Source: Citrus sinensis
Lineage: Eukaryota > Streptophyta > Magnoliopsida > Sapindales > Rutaceae
Reading direction: 5' to 3'
Assembly (NCBI RefSeq): GCF_022201045.2
Contig: NC_068557.1
Coordinates: forward strand, 2,604,001 to 2,668,000
DNA length: 64,000 nt
Shown: positions 12,492 through 23,924 of the stretch, in pieces
Numbering within the stretch: position 1 is the stretch's first letter
Layout of the letters: the number at the start of each line of letters is the position of its first letter
Translations under genes and position numbers: made by a program
Notes under the pieces: model-generated
The model's input: the letters and a program-made list of their open reading frames with translations, nothing else
Database searches by the model: none
What the model was told of the DNA's origin: nothing

Positions 12492-13133
12492 AAGCTTGTT
12501 TAGTCCCTATATTATGAGGTTAGTGTCCATTTAGTCCCTGTATTTTTAAAAACACCTCAAAACGTCCCTGCTACTAAATATTGACACTTATGCCATTATT
12601 TTTTTTTATTTTTAACTTGCTTTTACAATATTACATTTTTACAATAATGTTTCTTTTTTGGATATTAATAAAAAATTAAATTATCAAATTAAACTCAAAA
12701 ATAAAATAAAAACAAAAAAGGTATATATTAATTTTTGTGGAAGCTCACGTATGTCTAAAAAATTAATATCGTAAAAAATTACATTATCAATTTTTTTAGA
12801 AAAATTAATATTTTAACTCAAGAGTGTGTTCCACAAAAATTAATATATATTCTTTTATTTTATTTTATTTTTTGGTGTTAAAGTGGTAATTTATTTTTTT
12901 TCTTTTTAATAATGTCTAAAAAAATTATTATAATAGGGTTATTTTTTTCTTTTTAATAATGTCTAAAAAATTATTATAATAGGGCAATATTATAAAAATA
13001 AGTTAAAAGGAACAAAAGATAATGGCAAAAGTGTCAATAATTTAATGGTAGGGATGGTTTGAGGTATTTTTAGAAATGTAGGGACTAAACGAGCACTAAC
13101 TTCAAAATATAAGGACTAAACGAGCTTTTACCC
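12486..13133. mobile_element. MITE (Mutator-like), 648 bp, inside DUF247 gene
   Basis: The ends are inverted repeats: GGGTAAAAGCTTGTTTAGTC at the left and its near complement ending GAGCTTTTACCC at the right. The similarity continues inward for roughly 60 bases (GTCCCT...TTAGTG...TTTAGTCCCT). It is flanked by perfect 9 bp direct repeats TATAATAAT at 12477-12485 and 13134-13142. Nine-base target duplications are the mark of Mutator-like elements. It has no coding capacity. Confidence 0.9.
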
Positions 13134-13142
13134 TATAATAAT

Positions 13143-13325
13143 TTCCAATATACTGCTCTCGTTGAAGATCTACAGGCCTTTTGCAAGTCACCAGCGCACA
13201 GGTGGAAGGCAATTTTGGATCAAAATTATTTCAATACTCCATGGTCAACTACCTCAGTCATTGCAGCAGTTATTCTCCTCCTACTCACCGCCACACAAAC
13301 AATTTGTTCTATCATCGCATTATAG
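13143..13325 (+). pseudogene. Displaced C-terminal end of the DUF247 gene
   Basis: Directly after the right target duplication of the MITE, the original DUF247 frame resumes (FQYTALVEDLQAFCKSPAHR). It runs through a Trp-containing stretch into a hydrophobic helix (SVIAAVILLLLTATQ) and ends at TAG 13323-13325. Removing the MITE and one target copy on paper restores a continuous frame. This sequence is no longer joined to the N-terminal part unless the MITE is spliced out. Confidence 0.8.
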
Positions 13326-13639
13326 ATTAATTTCTAGAGCTTTCAAATTATGTGCTTTTCTGTTGATGTACATCAATCACAGAATAAAAGCGATTCATTA
13401 TGCAGTTGTGTTAAGTTTGATTTTCAATAATTATTGTATCACCGGTAATTGTAGTTTGACTTTCATTATAACTATCCAATAATATTTTCAAAATTATTTT
13501 GTCAAAATTGAATCATTAATTTAATATGAAGGACTAGAATTCATCCACTATCATTAATTTTATTGGAATTTTTATACAGAACCATTGTATGAATTATTAT
13601 ACATCCTGTGATTGAACTACACAAAACAGAAGCACTAGG

Positions 13640-14478
13640 ACAAACAATACAAGCGAAATCCTTCCGAAAACAATAGGAGCAGGAAATAGTGGAAATTCAT
13701 TTTTTAACCCACTATCCGCTGATAGAACTAGCCCATGGAGTGCTCAAAGAATTTTGCTTAATTTTGCCTTCCACTTGTGCCAAGGCATTGTAATAGCTCA
13801 GTTTATCTTCAACAATATCACTATATCCGAAATTTTTATTCAGGTGACACTTTTTGATAAGGTCGAGAGAAACATTTGACAATCTTTTATTATTCCCTAG
13901 TCCAATAATTCATTTTGAATGTGTAGTTCCCCATCTTCTGGAGGGGGTCCAAGATAACTCATGATTATAATGTAGTCTTTAAAATATCAGCTATAGCCAT
14001 GCAGACACTTGAAAGCTGGAACATTTCTATAAAACTCTCTGTGGTATCATATACTATAAGAACTGAAATTTCAAGGACCCCTGTATTAAAACTGATGTCA
14101 AGTGGATTTCTGCCAGACCCCAACTTAAATTTGACTCCAGATTGGTGAACTTCTTTTCACCCGCTATTTTTAACCTCCGTTCACTTTGGGCACGGGACGG
14201 GGGTTGCTGAAAACAAATTCTAAGCAAATCAAGAAAATATTCTGCTTCTGGGAGAGAAAAGTCCCTCGTAATAGTCACCTTAGTTGTTTTGGCTAATTCA
14301 AATAATTCATTGAGGATGAATAACGGAGACGGATTTTCTAACAGCCACAAGTCAGCCGACAATTGATCAACCATCCATGGCTTTATGAAATCTGGGTAAA
14401 AACCTCTTAGGAAGAGCTCGATGAGAAAGACGGCATCCAATAAAATCATTGTCACAAATTCATCACTGCTAAGTTCTC
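13640..14478 (-). pseudogene. Truncated DUF247 pseudogene, inverted
   Basis: On the minus strand, from about 14478, the frame reads SDEFVTMILLDAVFLIELFLR, matching the central block of the DUF247 gene upstream. It is followed by PSPLFILNELFELAKTTKV and AEYFLDLLRICFQQPPSRAQ. The open stretch ends at 14054. Further matches to the C-terminal part (a VEDKLSYYNAL-like stretch and LSTPWASSISG plus stop) lie around 13710-13810, in other frames. The N-terminal third is missing. The copy is therefore 5'-truncated and frame-broken, and its orientation is opposite to the gene it resembles. Confidence 0.75.
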
Positions 14479-14516
14479 GGGTTTTGGCACGTACTGGGGA
14501 TTAGTTCTTTTATTTT

Positions 14517-15745
14517 TGTTAGAACCTGTGATGAAAGGACTATAAACCTAAGTGTTTAAGGTTAACCGAGGAACTTGGCCTCAACAACACAAGTTGGTTT
14601 GATTTAAAATAACTTAATAATGCCTTTATTCATGTCTTTCATGGTTTATATGGCCGTCAAATACAAACTGAAACTAACTTATTGATCAAATTCCAAAGAA
14701 ACAAGAACCTTGGCCTCAACAACATAAGTTGGTTTGATTCGGAGTAACTGAATAATGCCTATGTTCATGTCTTTCGTGGCTTATATAGCGGTCAAGTACA
14801 AACTAACTTAAGGTTAACAAAGGAGCCTTAGTCTCAACAACACAAGTTGGTTTGATTTGGAATAACTTAATAATGCCTTATTCATGTCTTTCATGGCTTA
14901 TATATCTGTCTAAGTGCAAACTGAAACTAACTTATTGATCAAATCCCAAAGAAACAGGGAAAAAAAAAACTAATTCTTCCCACAAGACTTGATCCAACTT
15001 AACAACACTTGACTCACTAGACACAGATTCAACTTATGGACAAATAATTAAAAATACAATAAGACATTGAAAATATATATATAAAAGACTCGTAACAATT
15101 CCTCGCCTCTTTAGAAATAGCATTGTCCTCAAGGTTATGACTAGGGAATTCATTTTCAATAACTCAAATACTAGTGGTAGCTATGGTGGTATAAGGTTTT
15201 ATAATTTCCATTTCTTCATCGGCATCCCTTTTATTGAAACAAGCTTGAATCATGAATAATTTTTTGCAATGATGTCTAGGGCCAAATTGTTCATTACACT
15301 TGAAGCATAGTCCTTTCTTCCTTCTCTCACTTATCTCTTTTGTGCTAAGCCTTTTAACAGGCACTGATACGGAATTGTTTTGAGCTTCAGGAAGTTTAAA
15401 TAGCCCTTGAGAGAGATTACGGGCTTCATACAAGAGAGCTAACCCAATGGCTAAAGATAATATTGTCGGACAACATGCTAATACATTCGCATTGATTGAA
15501 TCATGCAACCTGCTAATAAAACAACTAACTTGACGATTTTGAAGAAGGTGTCATACTTTTGCTAATAATCTCTCAAATAGAGTTTGATATTCACTGACTG
15601 TCCCAGCTTGACTAACTTGATTAACTCTCCAAAGAAATCTTGGAAACTTGTAGCTCCACACCTCTAATTTAAGCCATCTTGAAAAATTCTTGCCAAGTCA
15701 TCTCTTTTTTCTCTTGCTTAAGTAGCTAATACCATAACTAAAGAG
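14517..15745 (-). mobile_element. Ty3/gypsy remnant: gag piece joined to 3' end and LTR
   Basis: An LTR-like block 14517-15097 starts TGTTAGAACC and ends ACTCGTAACA (TG...CA, 581 bp). Adjacent, on the minus strand, the sequence reads like the last codons of a gypsy pol before the LTR (CTTGAGGACAATGCT, GAGGCGAGGAATTGTTACG). It is then joined to a gag fragment (about 15745 to 15164) with RKKGLCFKCNEQFGPRHHCKK, a zinc knuckle with the gypsy-type spacing. Protease, reverse transcriptase and integrase are missing, so the element carries a large internal deletion and lacks its 5' LTR. The right edge at about 15745 abuts the duplicated non-coding segment. Confidence 0.7.
14558..14953. repeat. Three imperfect tandem repeats inside the gypsy LTR
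   Basis: Three units of about 110-145 bp begin near 14558, 14703 and 14811. Each carries CCTCAACAACACAAGTTGG (or a one-base variant), AATAATGCCT, TTCATGTCTTTC and TACAAACT. The middle unit is shorter at its end. They lie inside the LTR and may be promoter or enhancer repeats of the element. Confidence 0.75.
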
Positions 15746-17060
15746 AGCTTTATTGTCTTTTTTATTTTTATTTTTTTAATTATTATTAATATTTTAGTTT
15801 ATTTAGTAAAAGAGAGGAATTATTTAGTCCGGAATCCTAGGATTCGGACGCATGCTGAGTTCCAACATCCATGCAGTAGATAAATAAACTTGTTGGGAGA
15901 ACCTGTGCCTCTCGGTTCAAGCGGAGACTTCTAGTCTGGGTTGTGGTACGAGTTTAAAGGTGCCTCCTACAGTTGGGGCCCTCCCCAGAATACCTCGTGG
16001 TCAAAACCAAAAAAAAAAAAGAGAGCAAAGGCTGTTGGATTTCAATACAGAGATTCAATTCCTAGATAATTTCCTAATAAAGTATATTTATCTTATTGGT
16101 TTTGGTGGTTTATAAATGTTGAAAGTGTAAATTTTGCAACTTCACTTACATTTAATTAAATTTTAAATAATCTAATTTTCAAATCCCAAGATGAATTTTT
16201 ATGATCGAAAAAAAAACAGACATCCTTATTTAATAATCGCTTTTAAAAAAAGGCCCACTAGTTATTTTTTTGTAAAAAGATTTTTTTTTTATTCCTTTAC
16301 ATACAATAAATTTATAGTTTATTCAGGCTCGATCAAAGACCATACTTCTATTCCTAAATGAAATAAGATATTCATAATGTCGTTATCTAAAAATTTTGAA
16401 TTTTTAAACCTCCTCATTTTTAAAAGTAAAATCAATAAAAAAATTGCATAATTGAAGATCAATAAGATCCTAAGATTATGTTTGTGATAACGATTGAGAA
16501 TCTCTATGATTTCTGATAAAGTTTATCAAAAAAAATTAAATTTACAAAAGTAATTACAAACATTATTGTTTTTAAAGTTAAATTTATAAAAATTTTAGTA
16601 AAAAAAAAGGGGGGGGGGTTAAATTTAAAATTTTAAAGTAATTTGGAAAGAAAAGACGTCCGTGACCGTTGTATCTAACGGCTAGTTTGCAACTAAAGCA
16701 ACCGGGTCAAAAATTCTCTTTAAACAACGAAACGACAGCACAATGGCTTTTGAAGAATTGAAACGCACATTTGTGCGCCACGTGTCATCCTATGTTCCTC
16801 TTTGCGGTTTCGTCGCTCTGGTCTCTGCGATCTTTGTTTACTTTGTGTCTAAAGAGGAAGCTCTCCTCAACACATAGCCGTTAGATTACATTATTTTAGC
16901 TATCCGACGGTCAAAAGGTAACAGACCAGACGTAAAGAGAGCCGTTGTGGGATCCGCTTGAATGATGCCGCTACCAAATTTCTTTTAAAATATGTGGTGC
17001 TAGTGGTAATAACTCTAGGTCCCTAAATTTTTAAAACATCATAAGTAAAGGCATAGCATG
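15746..17060 (+). repeat. Duplicated non-coding segment with G-box, copy 2
   Basis: This is nearly the same sequence as 10016-11200, with a 132 bp insertion near its left end. The G-box CACGTG is at 16779-16784. It continues into about 780 bp of upstream DNA shared with the other AG-peptide genes, and the first AG-peptide gene starts at 17847. Confidence 0.75.
15889..16020 (+). mobile_element. SINE-like retroposon, 132 bp, poly(A) tail
   Basis: Compared with the empty sites at about 10163, 24065 and 44507, a 132 bp block has been added between TAGATAAATAAA and GAGAGCAAAG. It contains GGTTCAAGCG (15914-15923), close to a Pol III B box, and ends in CAAAACC plus a run of A. No clear A box is seen, so it may be 5'-truncated. 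Its A-rich flanks hide any target duplication beyond a few A residues. Confidence 0.65.
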
Positions 17061-17709
17061 CAAACATATTCATACAAGTCCTATCCTCAGAATTTGTTAA
17101 AAATTCACTAGTAAAATCAATCATTTAATTGTTAAATGTTTGAAATCAGCTTACAAATAAACTTATTTATTTTAATTTTTTCCGAAATATATTATTGAAC
17201 TTTCAACAAAATTTAATATTAAATATGATATGATTCATGACACGACTTATTATTATGAAAATGATATAAATTACGTTTATAGATTTGAATTAACCTAAAT
17301 TACACAAGTATAAGTCGTATAAAATATGTATCATCTATTTACTAACCTGTTTGGTTTTGAGTTTTTTTAATATTATATATGACATGATAATTATGGTATT
17401 AACCATGTAGCTCCTAAATAATATGCAACAAAAAATATTAAAAGGGTGAAAATTAAAACAAAAACTAATTCAAAAATATGATAATCACACATTTATTAAT
17501 CTTGTGCTAAATTAATATTTGAAAATTTTTTAACTTGGTTGAACTTGTCTCACCTAAATTTTTCGTGATGAAGAACACCATAAACAATTTAACCTAAACT
17601 ACCACAACAGGGTCTTTGTAAAAGTACTATCACTTATGCGCTTTTATTTAAATTTTTGTAGAAATTAGGGACCTTCTTGCTATTATCTCAAAAGAAATCA
17701 GGTTCTTCA

Positions 17710-17725
17710 AGCCTATAAATACCAA
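17710..17725 (+). promoter_or_regulatory. TATA box of AG-peptide gene 1
   Basis: CCTATAAATACC lies about 130 bases before the ATG. The matching place reads CTATAAATAC near 46440 in copy 3 and CCATAAATACC near 60543 in copy 4. In copy 2 it is CTGCAAATACC near 25752, where the TATA core is lost. Confidence 0.6.
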
Positions 17726-17846
17726 GAGAGTCATTCACGGGCTACTCATATCACAAAACCAGAACAAGATATAATTTGGAGGGGGGAAAACAAAAATCCG
17801 AGTGATAATTTCCAAATCTCTCACTCTCTTAAGCTCTAAGACAGAG

Positions 17847-18053
17847 ATGGCGCAAGTTAGCATTTGCAGAGCTGTGGCTTTGGTTCTCTTCATTGCAGCG
17901 CTTCTCTCAATGACAGCTGTCGTCAGTGCACGGGATGTCGACCTGGCGCCGTCGCCGAGCATGGACGCCGGAGATGCGTTCCCGGTGACTGTTTCCGCTG
18001 GCTTTGTTTGCTCCTCACTCTTCTTCTCAGTCATTGCTCTACTATTGCAGTAA
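17847..18053 (+). CDS. Arabinogalactan peptide (AG-peptide), copy 1
   Basis: The product has 68 residues. A signal peptide (about 1-28, ending in TAVVSA) is followed by a very short mature core with VDLAPSPSMDAGDAF, giving Ala-Pro and Ser-Pro sites for proline hydroxylation and arabinogalactan. The hydrophobic C-terminal tail (VSAGFVCSSLFFSVIALLLQ) fits a GPI-anchor signal. This is the layout of plant AG-peptides such as the AGP23 group: secreted, glycosylated, plasma-membrane-anchored peptides. The ATG at 17847 is chosen over an upstream in-frame ATG at 17802 because the signal peptide begins there and it is the start shared by all four copies. Unlike the others it has Arg after the signal peptide (SARDV) and Asp in GDAF. 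It is unspliced. Confidence 0.85.
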   Translation: MAQVSICRAVALVLFIAALLSMTAVVSARDVDLAPSPSMDAGDAFPVTVSAGFVCSSLFFSVIALLLQ

Positions 18054-18443
18054 TAGGTTCTCGAGAGACTCAGATTTTATATTATTTTATATTTTATTTT
18101 TATTATTAGGATAATTATTATTTTTGAAAATTTTGGGTTCTTTTTTTAATTGCTATTTGGTGGGAGTGCATGTGTTTGAGTTGCTGTGAGTGAGAATGTA
18201 TTAGTTTTAATAATGCAATTATTTTATCCCCTAATCTTTGGTTAGGGTTATTTTTTCTTTTTATTTTTTTTTAATGGTCTTGATATTATGTTCTCTTTTA
18301 ATTATAAAAATTGGTATTATTATTTATCATCTTGCATCTCTCCTTAATATTCATCGGGCTTTAAACTTAAAAACTCCCAGAGATCATTTCTATTATAAGT
18401 ATTGTTAATTTTAAGTATATTAGTACAAAAACTAGCTGAAGGA

Positions 18444-18708
18444 AATTGACTTTTAAATAAGAAAAAAAAATCTATTTGGGTGGTTAAAATCTAATAAAGT
18501 TAATTGAAAATCTATTGCAAATTAATAATTCAAAATCCGTGTCATTATTTTAAGCAAAAAAAAAATTCTCAAGAAAAACTGACTTTAAATAAGAAAAAAA
18601 AATCTATTTAGGTGGTTAAAATCTAATAAAGTTAATTGAAAATCTATTGCAAATTAATAATTCAAAATCCGTGTCATTATTTTAAGCAAAAAAATTCTCA
18701 AGAAAAAT
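18444..18708 (+). repeat. Tandem duplication of about 130 bp, 3' of AG-peptide gene 1
   Basis: Two units (about 18444-18578 and 18579-18708) share TTAAATAAGAAAAAAAAATC, GGTGGTTAAAATCTAATAAA and CAAAATCCGTGTCATTATTT. The same block is single near 26470-26600 and 47050-47155 but again doubled at 61220-61480. Confidence 0.85.
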
Positions 18709-19523
18709 TGAACTGGGGATAGTTTTATGTAGTTTCGTACTTTCAATTTCAAATGGGCCGGTTTAATAATTAGACCATCTAATTAAATCATCAATCTTGA
18801 AATTCATTTTTTTTTCCTCGCATACTTTATATTAATCAACATATATAAAAAATTTAATAGAAACACGATGCTTTTCCAAAATCCTAATGGCATCCGAAGT
18901 CTTCGTCTTGATTTGAATTCTCAACCATTCGCAAATGCATATTGAATCGCCTTAGGAATTTGCAAAACCTGTGAGGTTGATACAAATTAATTAACAAATC
19001 TTGGTTTCCAGACAATTGATTTTAATCAGTTTCCAACTCTTTTCATTATCTTCTGAAAGCAACACTTGCATCTGTTGAGGTTAACCGATGAAGAAGATAC
19101 TCAAAAACACTTTGTTAACAAAGAGCAATAAACTAATAATAACAAAGGCAACACAAGCAAATTTAGAGTGCTTGTGTTAATTAATTTGGCACTTAAAAAT
19201 TAAGAAAAAAAAAAAGAATATTCTGGATTAAACTTGGAAAGAAAATTTGGAATACAAGTTCTTAATTTTCCACAAGAATATAATACTGAAATGTAATTCT
19301 CAAACAATTGCTGTCGGTGGTCTCTAGCTCGTTTTAGACGTTTAGATTTTGTTAGAACTTGTAGAAGGACAATGACTTGTCATGAATAGAAGACCATTTA
19401 TTTATACATGGAATTATGGATTAATAAAAAATAATTTTTATTGATTATTTTATTATTTGATTATATATATTGCCAGAATGACACCAATTGAAAGCTTAGG
19501 TAGAAAATGACGAAACAAACGTA

Positions 19524-19563
<40 letters not shown>

Positions 19564-20043
19564 GTAGTATTTATTTTTATTTTTTTTGTGGATGATTGAT
19601 ACCAATTATATAACTTAGAATAAAAAAATTGAATGAATTTAAAATTTATATTACTTTTGATAACAAGATAAATATAAATAGATGACTAATAGTTTTTCTA
19701 CAATTAATCCTAATTCTCCATTTTTGAATTTGGGCGGCCAACAAATAAAATTATTTGAAAACTACTCTACCCTGAGAGTTGCTAACCACCAGAAAAATTA
19801 ACAAAAAAGAAATTTAATTGAGGACAATGAAATATCTAAACAATATTGTACACAAATCGAACTCCCTCTGAAGGCCAGAGAAGACCTTGACTCACTATTG
19901 TGTTTGAAAACGAGTGTTGCTATTCAACGCGGGAAGAAGATGATTATGGGCCTGCTCATGGTGTCCTTTTCCTGGGTTAAAGTGTCTGTATGAACTTTAT
20001 AACAACTTGGAGAATCCAATCAACCGAAAAGTTAATTATAAGC
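18709..20043 (+). other. Module spacer between AG-peptide and RLK A
   Basis: No gene was seen. It contains a block starting GATGAAGAAGATACTCAAAA (19088) that recurs at 26950, 41921, 47519 and 61789, and an AAT microsatellite at about 19524-19563. The last 250 bases are a conserved RLK upstream region with CCTTGACTCACTATTGTG (W-box core TTGAC) and a degenerate TATA position. Confidence 0.6.
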
Positions 20044-22407
20044 ATGGATCCGGCATCCTCCATTTTCAGATTGGCGGCCCTTGTATGGGTTGTAATATTT
20101 ACTTGCGATAACGTTGCTGTTAGAACTGTTACATTTGTGACGGCATCTGCTTTGTCACCCATACAGTTAGAAAAGAAAGCTTTAATCAATACTGGCTGGT
20201 GGAACAGCAGCTTCTGGACGACGGACCATTGCAAGTGGGAAGGCATCACTTGCAATTCAGCAGGAAGCATATTCGAGCTATACTTATCAGGGTATTATGC
20301 TGGCTTCAATTGGCGGCTTAGCCAATTAAACTTCTCTTGCTTTCCGAACCTCGTAAAGCTGACGATCCAGTTCTTTGCTCTTACTGGAAGCATACCACCA
20401 GAAATTAGTGCTCTTTCAAAACTCCAACTGCTGGACTTGTCCTCGAACGGGCTTACAGGTAACATACGAACTTAACTTCATTACCGCATATTATTTGAGC
20501 AATCATATTTAAATGGATTAAGTTTGAGAGAATACTGACAAAAACAAAGGTAAACCAGCCCTATTTTATCATATTAATTGAAAAAATAATAATAATAATT
20601 AACACGGTAGACACACCTGTTTACACCATTGTTTTTATTTATGCTCTATCAACGTTTAATTTCTTCAACATTTTTTTTCATTATTTTCGTAGACTAATAA
20701 CATAAATGTATAAAATAGGTACAATCCCTCCAGAAATTGGGAACCTGAAGAATTTGATCGAGTTGAATGTGGGCAGTAACAGCCTAATTGGGCCTATTCC
20801 TTCAGCTCTAGGGAGTTTGACCAATCTGAGCAATTTGGATCTTTCCTCTAACAAACTTTCTGGAAAAATTCCTCCAGAGATAGCAGGTATGAAGAATCTA
20901 ACCTGGTTGGACCTATCAAATAACAACATAAAAGGTTCAATTCCCGGTGAGATCACCGAATTATCTCGACTTGATTATCTAGATCTTTCCTCTAACAAAC
21001 TTTCTGGCCAAGTACCGTTTTCAAATGAACAACTCTCAAGCGTGTATATAGTAAGACTCTCTCCTAACAAGGGTTTATGCGGCGGCAATTTTCTTGATCT
21101 TCCCTCATGCGATACAACCAAACCTGCCACTCTCTTTGTTGAAATTTTTCTTCCCCTCGCCATAGTCCTCTCAGTCATAGTCTTTGCATGCTTACTACTT
21201 GCTAAACGTAAGTACAAGAAACCCAAACTCGAGGAAAGAGCAACCAATAACATAGATGTATTTTCAATATGGAATTATGATGGTAGAATTGTCTACGAGG
21301 ATCTGATTGAAGCCACGGAAGATTTTCACATTAAATAATGCATTGGTACCGGAGGCTATGGCAGCGTCTACAAGGCACAGCTTCCCAACGGCAAGGTATT
21401 TGCATTGAAAAAGCTTCACACTTCAGAAACAGAGGAATTGGCGTTCATCAAGAGTTTCCGAAACGAGGCTCAAGTGCTTTCTCAAGTACTGCACCGTAAT
21501 ATTGTCAAATTATACGGTTTTTGCTTGCACAGAAAATGCATGTTTCTCATTTACGAGTACATGGAGAGAGGAAGCTTGTTCTGCAATTTACACAATAATG
21601 AGGACGCCGTGGAGTTGGATTGGGCTAAGAGGGTGAACATTGTAAAAGCCATGGCACATGCTTTGGCTTACTTGCATCATGACTGCTCACCATCAATTGT
21701 TCACCGCGACATATCGAGCAACAACATTCTACTTAACTCAAAATTGGAGGCATTTGTTGCTGACTTTGGCACTGCCAGGCTTCTACATGCCCCGATTCGT
21801 CCAATCGAACTCTATTAGCAGGAACATATGGATATATAGCTCCAGGTTTACCCTTATGATATCTATTATTCTCACGATCGATCCTTTATTTGGTTCAATT
21901 TTATTTTATTTTGCTTTATATTGCAGTCATATCCCATAACATCTCTCTTAAATAGATAGCCAGCTGGCTAGAGAAACTCACAAATGAAATTATCTCTTTT
22001 ATTAGCGGGAAGCTACATTCTATGATTACATTTTTTTGTTTTGGGCAGAACTTGCCTACACCATGGTTATGACGGAGAAATGTGATGTTTATAGCTTTGG
22101 AGTGGTGACACTTGAAGTATTAATGGGAAAGCATCCAAGGGACCTTCTTTCGTCATTATCATCATCATCTGATCCAAAAATCATGTTGATTGATGTTTTA
22201 GACCAACGTCTTCCACCTCCAGTTGATCGAAAGGTTATTCGAGATATCCTTCTTGCTTCAACAATTTCATTTGCATGCTTGCAATCGAACCCAAAGTCTC
22301 GACCTACGATGCAATATGTATCTCAAGAATTTCTCATCACTCGCAAGACTCCATTGGTAAAGCATGCTGCTATTCAAGATATTTCCATCTCAGAACTTAG
22401 AAACTAA
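20044..22407 (+). pseudogene. RLK copy A: short LRR receptor kinase, nonsense plus frameshift
   Basis: Exons by comparison with intact copy D are 20044-20458, 20719-21845 and 22049-22407. The N-terminus has a signal peptide, a CKWEGITC LRR cap, LRRs, a membrane helix ([19 protein letters not shown]) and a kinase domain ([36 protein letters not shown]). Two lesions were found. The codon after DFHIK is TAA (21336-21338), where D has TAT in DFDIRYC. After [10 protein letters not shown] the DNA reads CATGCCCCGATTCG against CATGCTGATTCG in copy C, a net 2 bp insertion near 21789. The first lesion truncates the product before the glycine loop, leaving a possible secreted or membrane LRR stub. Copy B has the same two lesions. 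The family is MIK2-like (LRR-RLK XII); ligands are unknown for this copy. Confidence 0.85.
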
Positions 22408-22837
22408 TAAAGGATGATCAATATAATTGCTAATCTTAAATGTATTTCGTTGGTAGTATTTTGTAAAACTTTGGTGAGGGTGAATATTGGTTTCATGAAA
22501 CCGTTGTTTGTCTTGAATAAAAATGAAAGTAACTCTTCTATAGTGAAATTGATGCTTCCAATCTAAACGATTACATCTTTAATTATTGTTTCTGAGTGAA
22601 TTGCATGTGCAAATAAGGTCAGCAAGTTTTGCTATTGTGCTTAGGAAACCTTCTTCCATCCGCATTATTTTTATAAATTAATATCGTGTGCAATAATTAT
22701 TGTAACTCATGAGTTGTCAGAACAGTAAATCAAAGTGGGAATATTTCCATATTGTGGCATGACATGGGCTTTTCTTCTCAATCAAATTTTAAAAAATTTT
22801 GGATTCTCTATTTCACTATTTAATTGAGTAGACTGCA

Positions 22838-23023
22838 GATATAAATGTAGACAAATCGTTAGCCTTACTTCACAGAAGTTTCATTGCAAGTCGTTTTGCA
22901 TTGCCGCATAAGAGTGATCAATTGAATAGGAACGGCAATGTTGAAGTTGATATGATAAAAGTGAAAATGACTAGATATTCCGCAAAGTCTAAAATTCAAG
23001 AAATTGAAGCACCAATCAAGTGA
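22838..23023 (+). other. Second conserved exon-like fragment, copy 1 (about 60 codons)
   Basis: After a CTGCAG acceptor-like site the frame reads NVDKSLALLHRSFIASRFAL and ends with EIEAPIK plus TGA. Copies are at 30686-30868 (open, with an ATG), about 43298-43483, and 58709-58890, which is damaged by small indels. The product is not recognised. It lies downstream of each RLK tail except C. Confidence 0.4.
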
Positions 23024-23569
23024 TCAAATTCTCTCATGTAATTAATTATCATCAATTGGCTTGAAGGTCGTCAAGAAGGCAGTGGGTTGACAAATTAAAT
23101 TAAATTGTTCTTTCATAAATGGTAAATAAATATAATCAATCAAAGACCTAGGTCATATTTGGTATTAAGGTATTGTAATTTCTAAGTTATAACTACTTTG
23201 GAACAAAAATGTAATTATAAAATAAAAGCTGAGAATGTATAATCAATATAACTTTTAACTAATATTTTTGCCAAAAATAATAAAGATATTATAGGTTTCT
23301 CATCTTATAAGTGTGGGATCAAATCAACTTAACTTTTATACCACAATTGGCAGTACTTAATCTAAATAATGTTTTGCTATAACTTAGAAAACTATAACTA
23401 CCCAACATCGATATCAAACAGGACCTTAGTCTGTAAGTATCTATCATTCTTTCCTGTTTTTAAAATACTAGTAGTAGTAAGTCTTGAACTTGAAATCAAT
23501 CTAACGGTACATAGTTTTTTCCAAGTTCCATCAGCAACAAATTTTCCTCTTCTTCCTCTGGTTCTTCAG

Positions 23570-23692
23570 CTAAATGCCACTAAAGATATCAAAATTAGTG
23601 CTTGTTTGTTTCTGGATTTTAGCTATCGGTATGATACATCCGCTGAGACCCCGGGTGCATTTTTTCCTGCTCAAATACCTAATAGTCACTAA
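23570..23692 (+). other. Conserved exon-like fragment, copy 2
   Basis: Same frame as 9164-9286, reading LNATKDIKISACLFLDFSYR and ending in FFPAQIPNSH plus stop. The acceptor-like TTCTTCAG is kept. Identity unknown. Confidence 0.4.
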
Positions 23693-23924
23693 CCAACCAA
23701 TATGAATTCTTGAAAAAGAACCATAAAAAAAAAAATGATTCTTTTATTGATATTTCTCCAGAGAGAAAGAAGAAACAAATAATTAAGAGCTGAAATTATG
23801 TAACTGTAATTATCAAGAAGTTAATTACGGCAATACATAATGTACAAGTTACCTACGGTTGGTCACTTGTAATATTATGATACAATTATCTACGGTTAAT
23901 CAATGCATGGTTCACTTGTAATTT

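Noticed and set aside
17735..18034. Minus-strand frames opposite each AG-peptide gene
   Set aside because: They mirror the conserved sense frame; the sense protein has a clear signal peptide and GPI tail.
19524..19566. AAT repeat considered as a structured array
   Set aside because: It is a plain trinucleotide microsatellite without spacers; no CRISPR-like array exists in the window.
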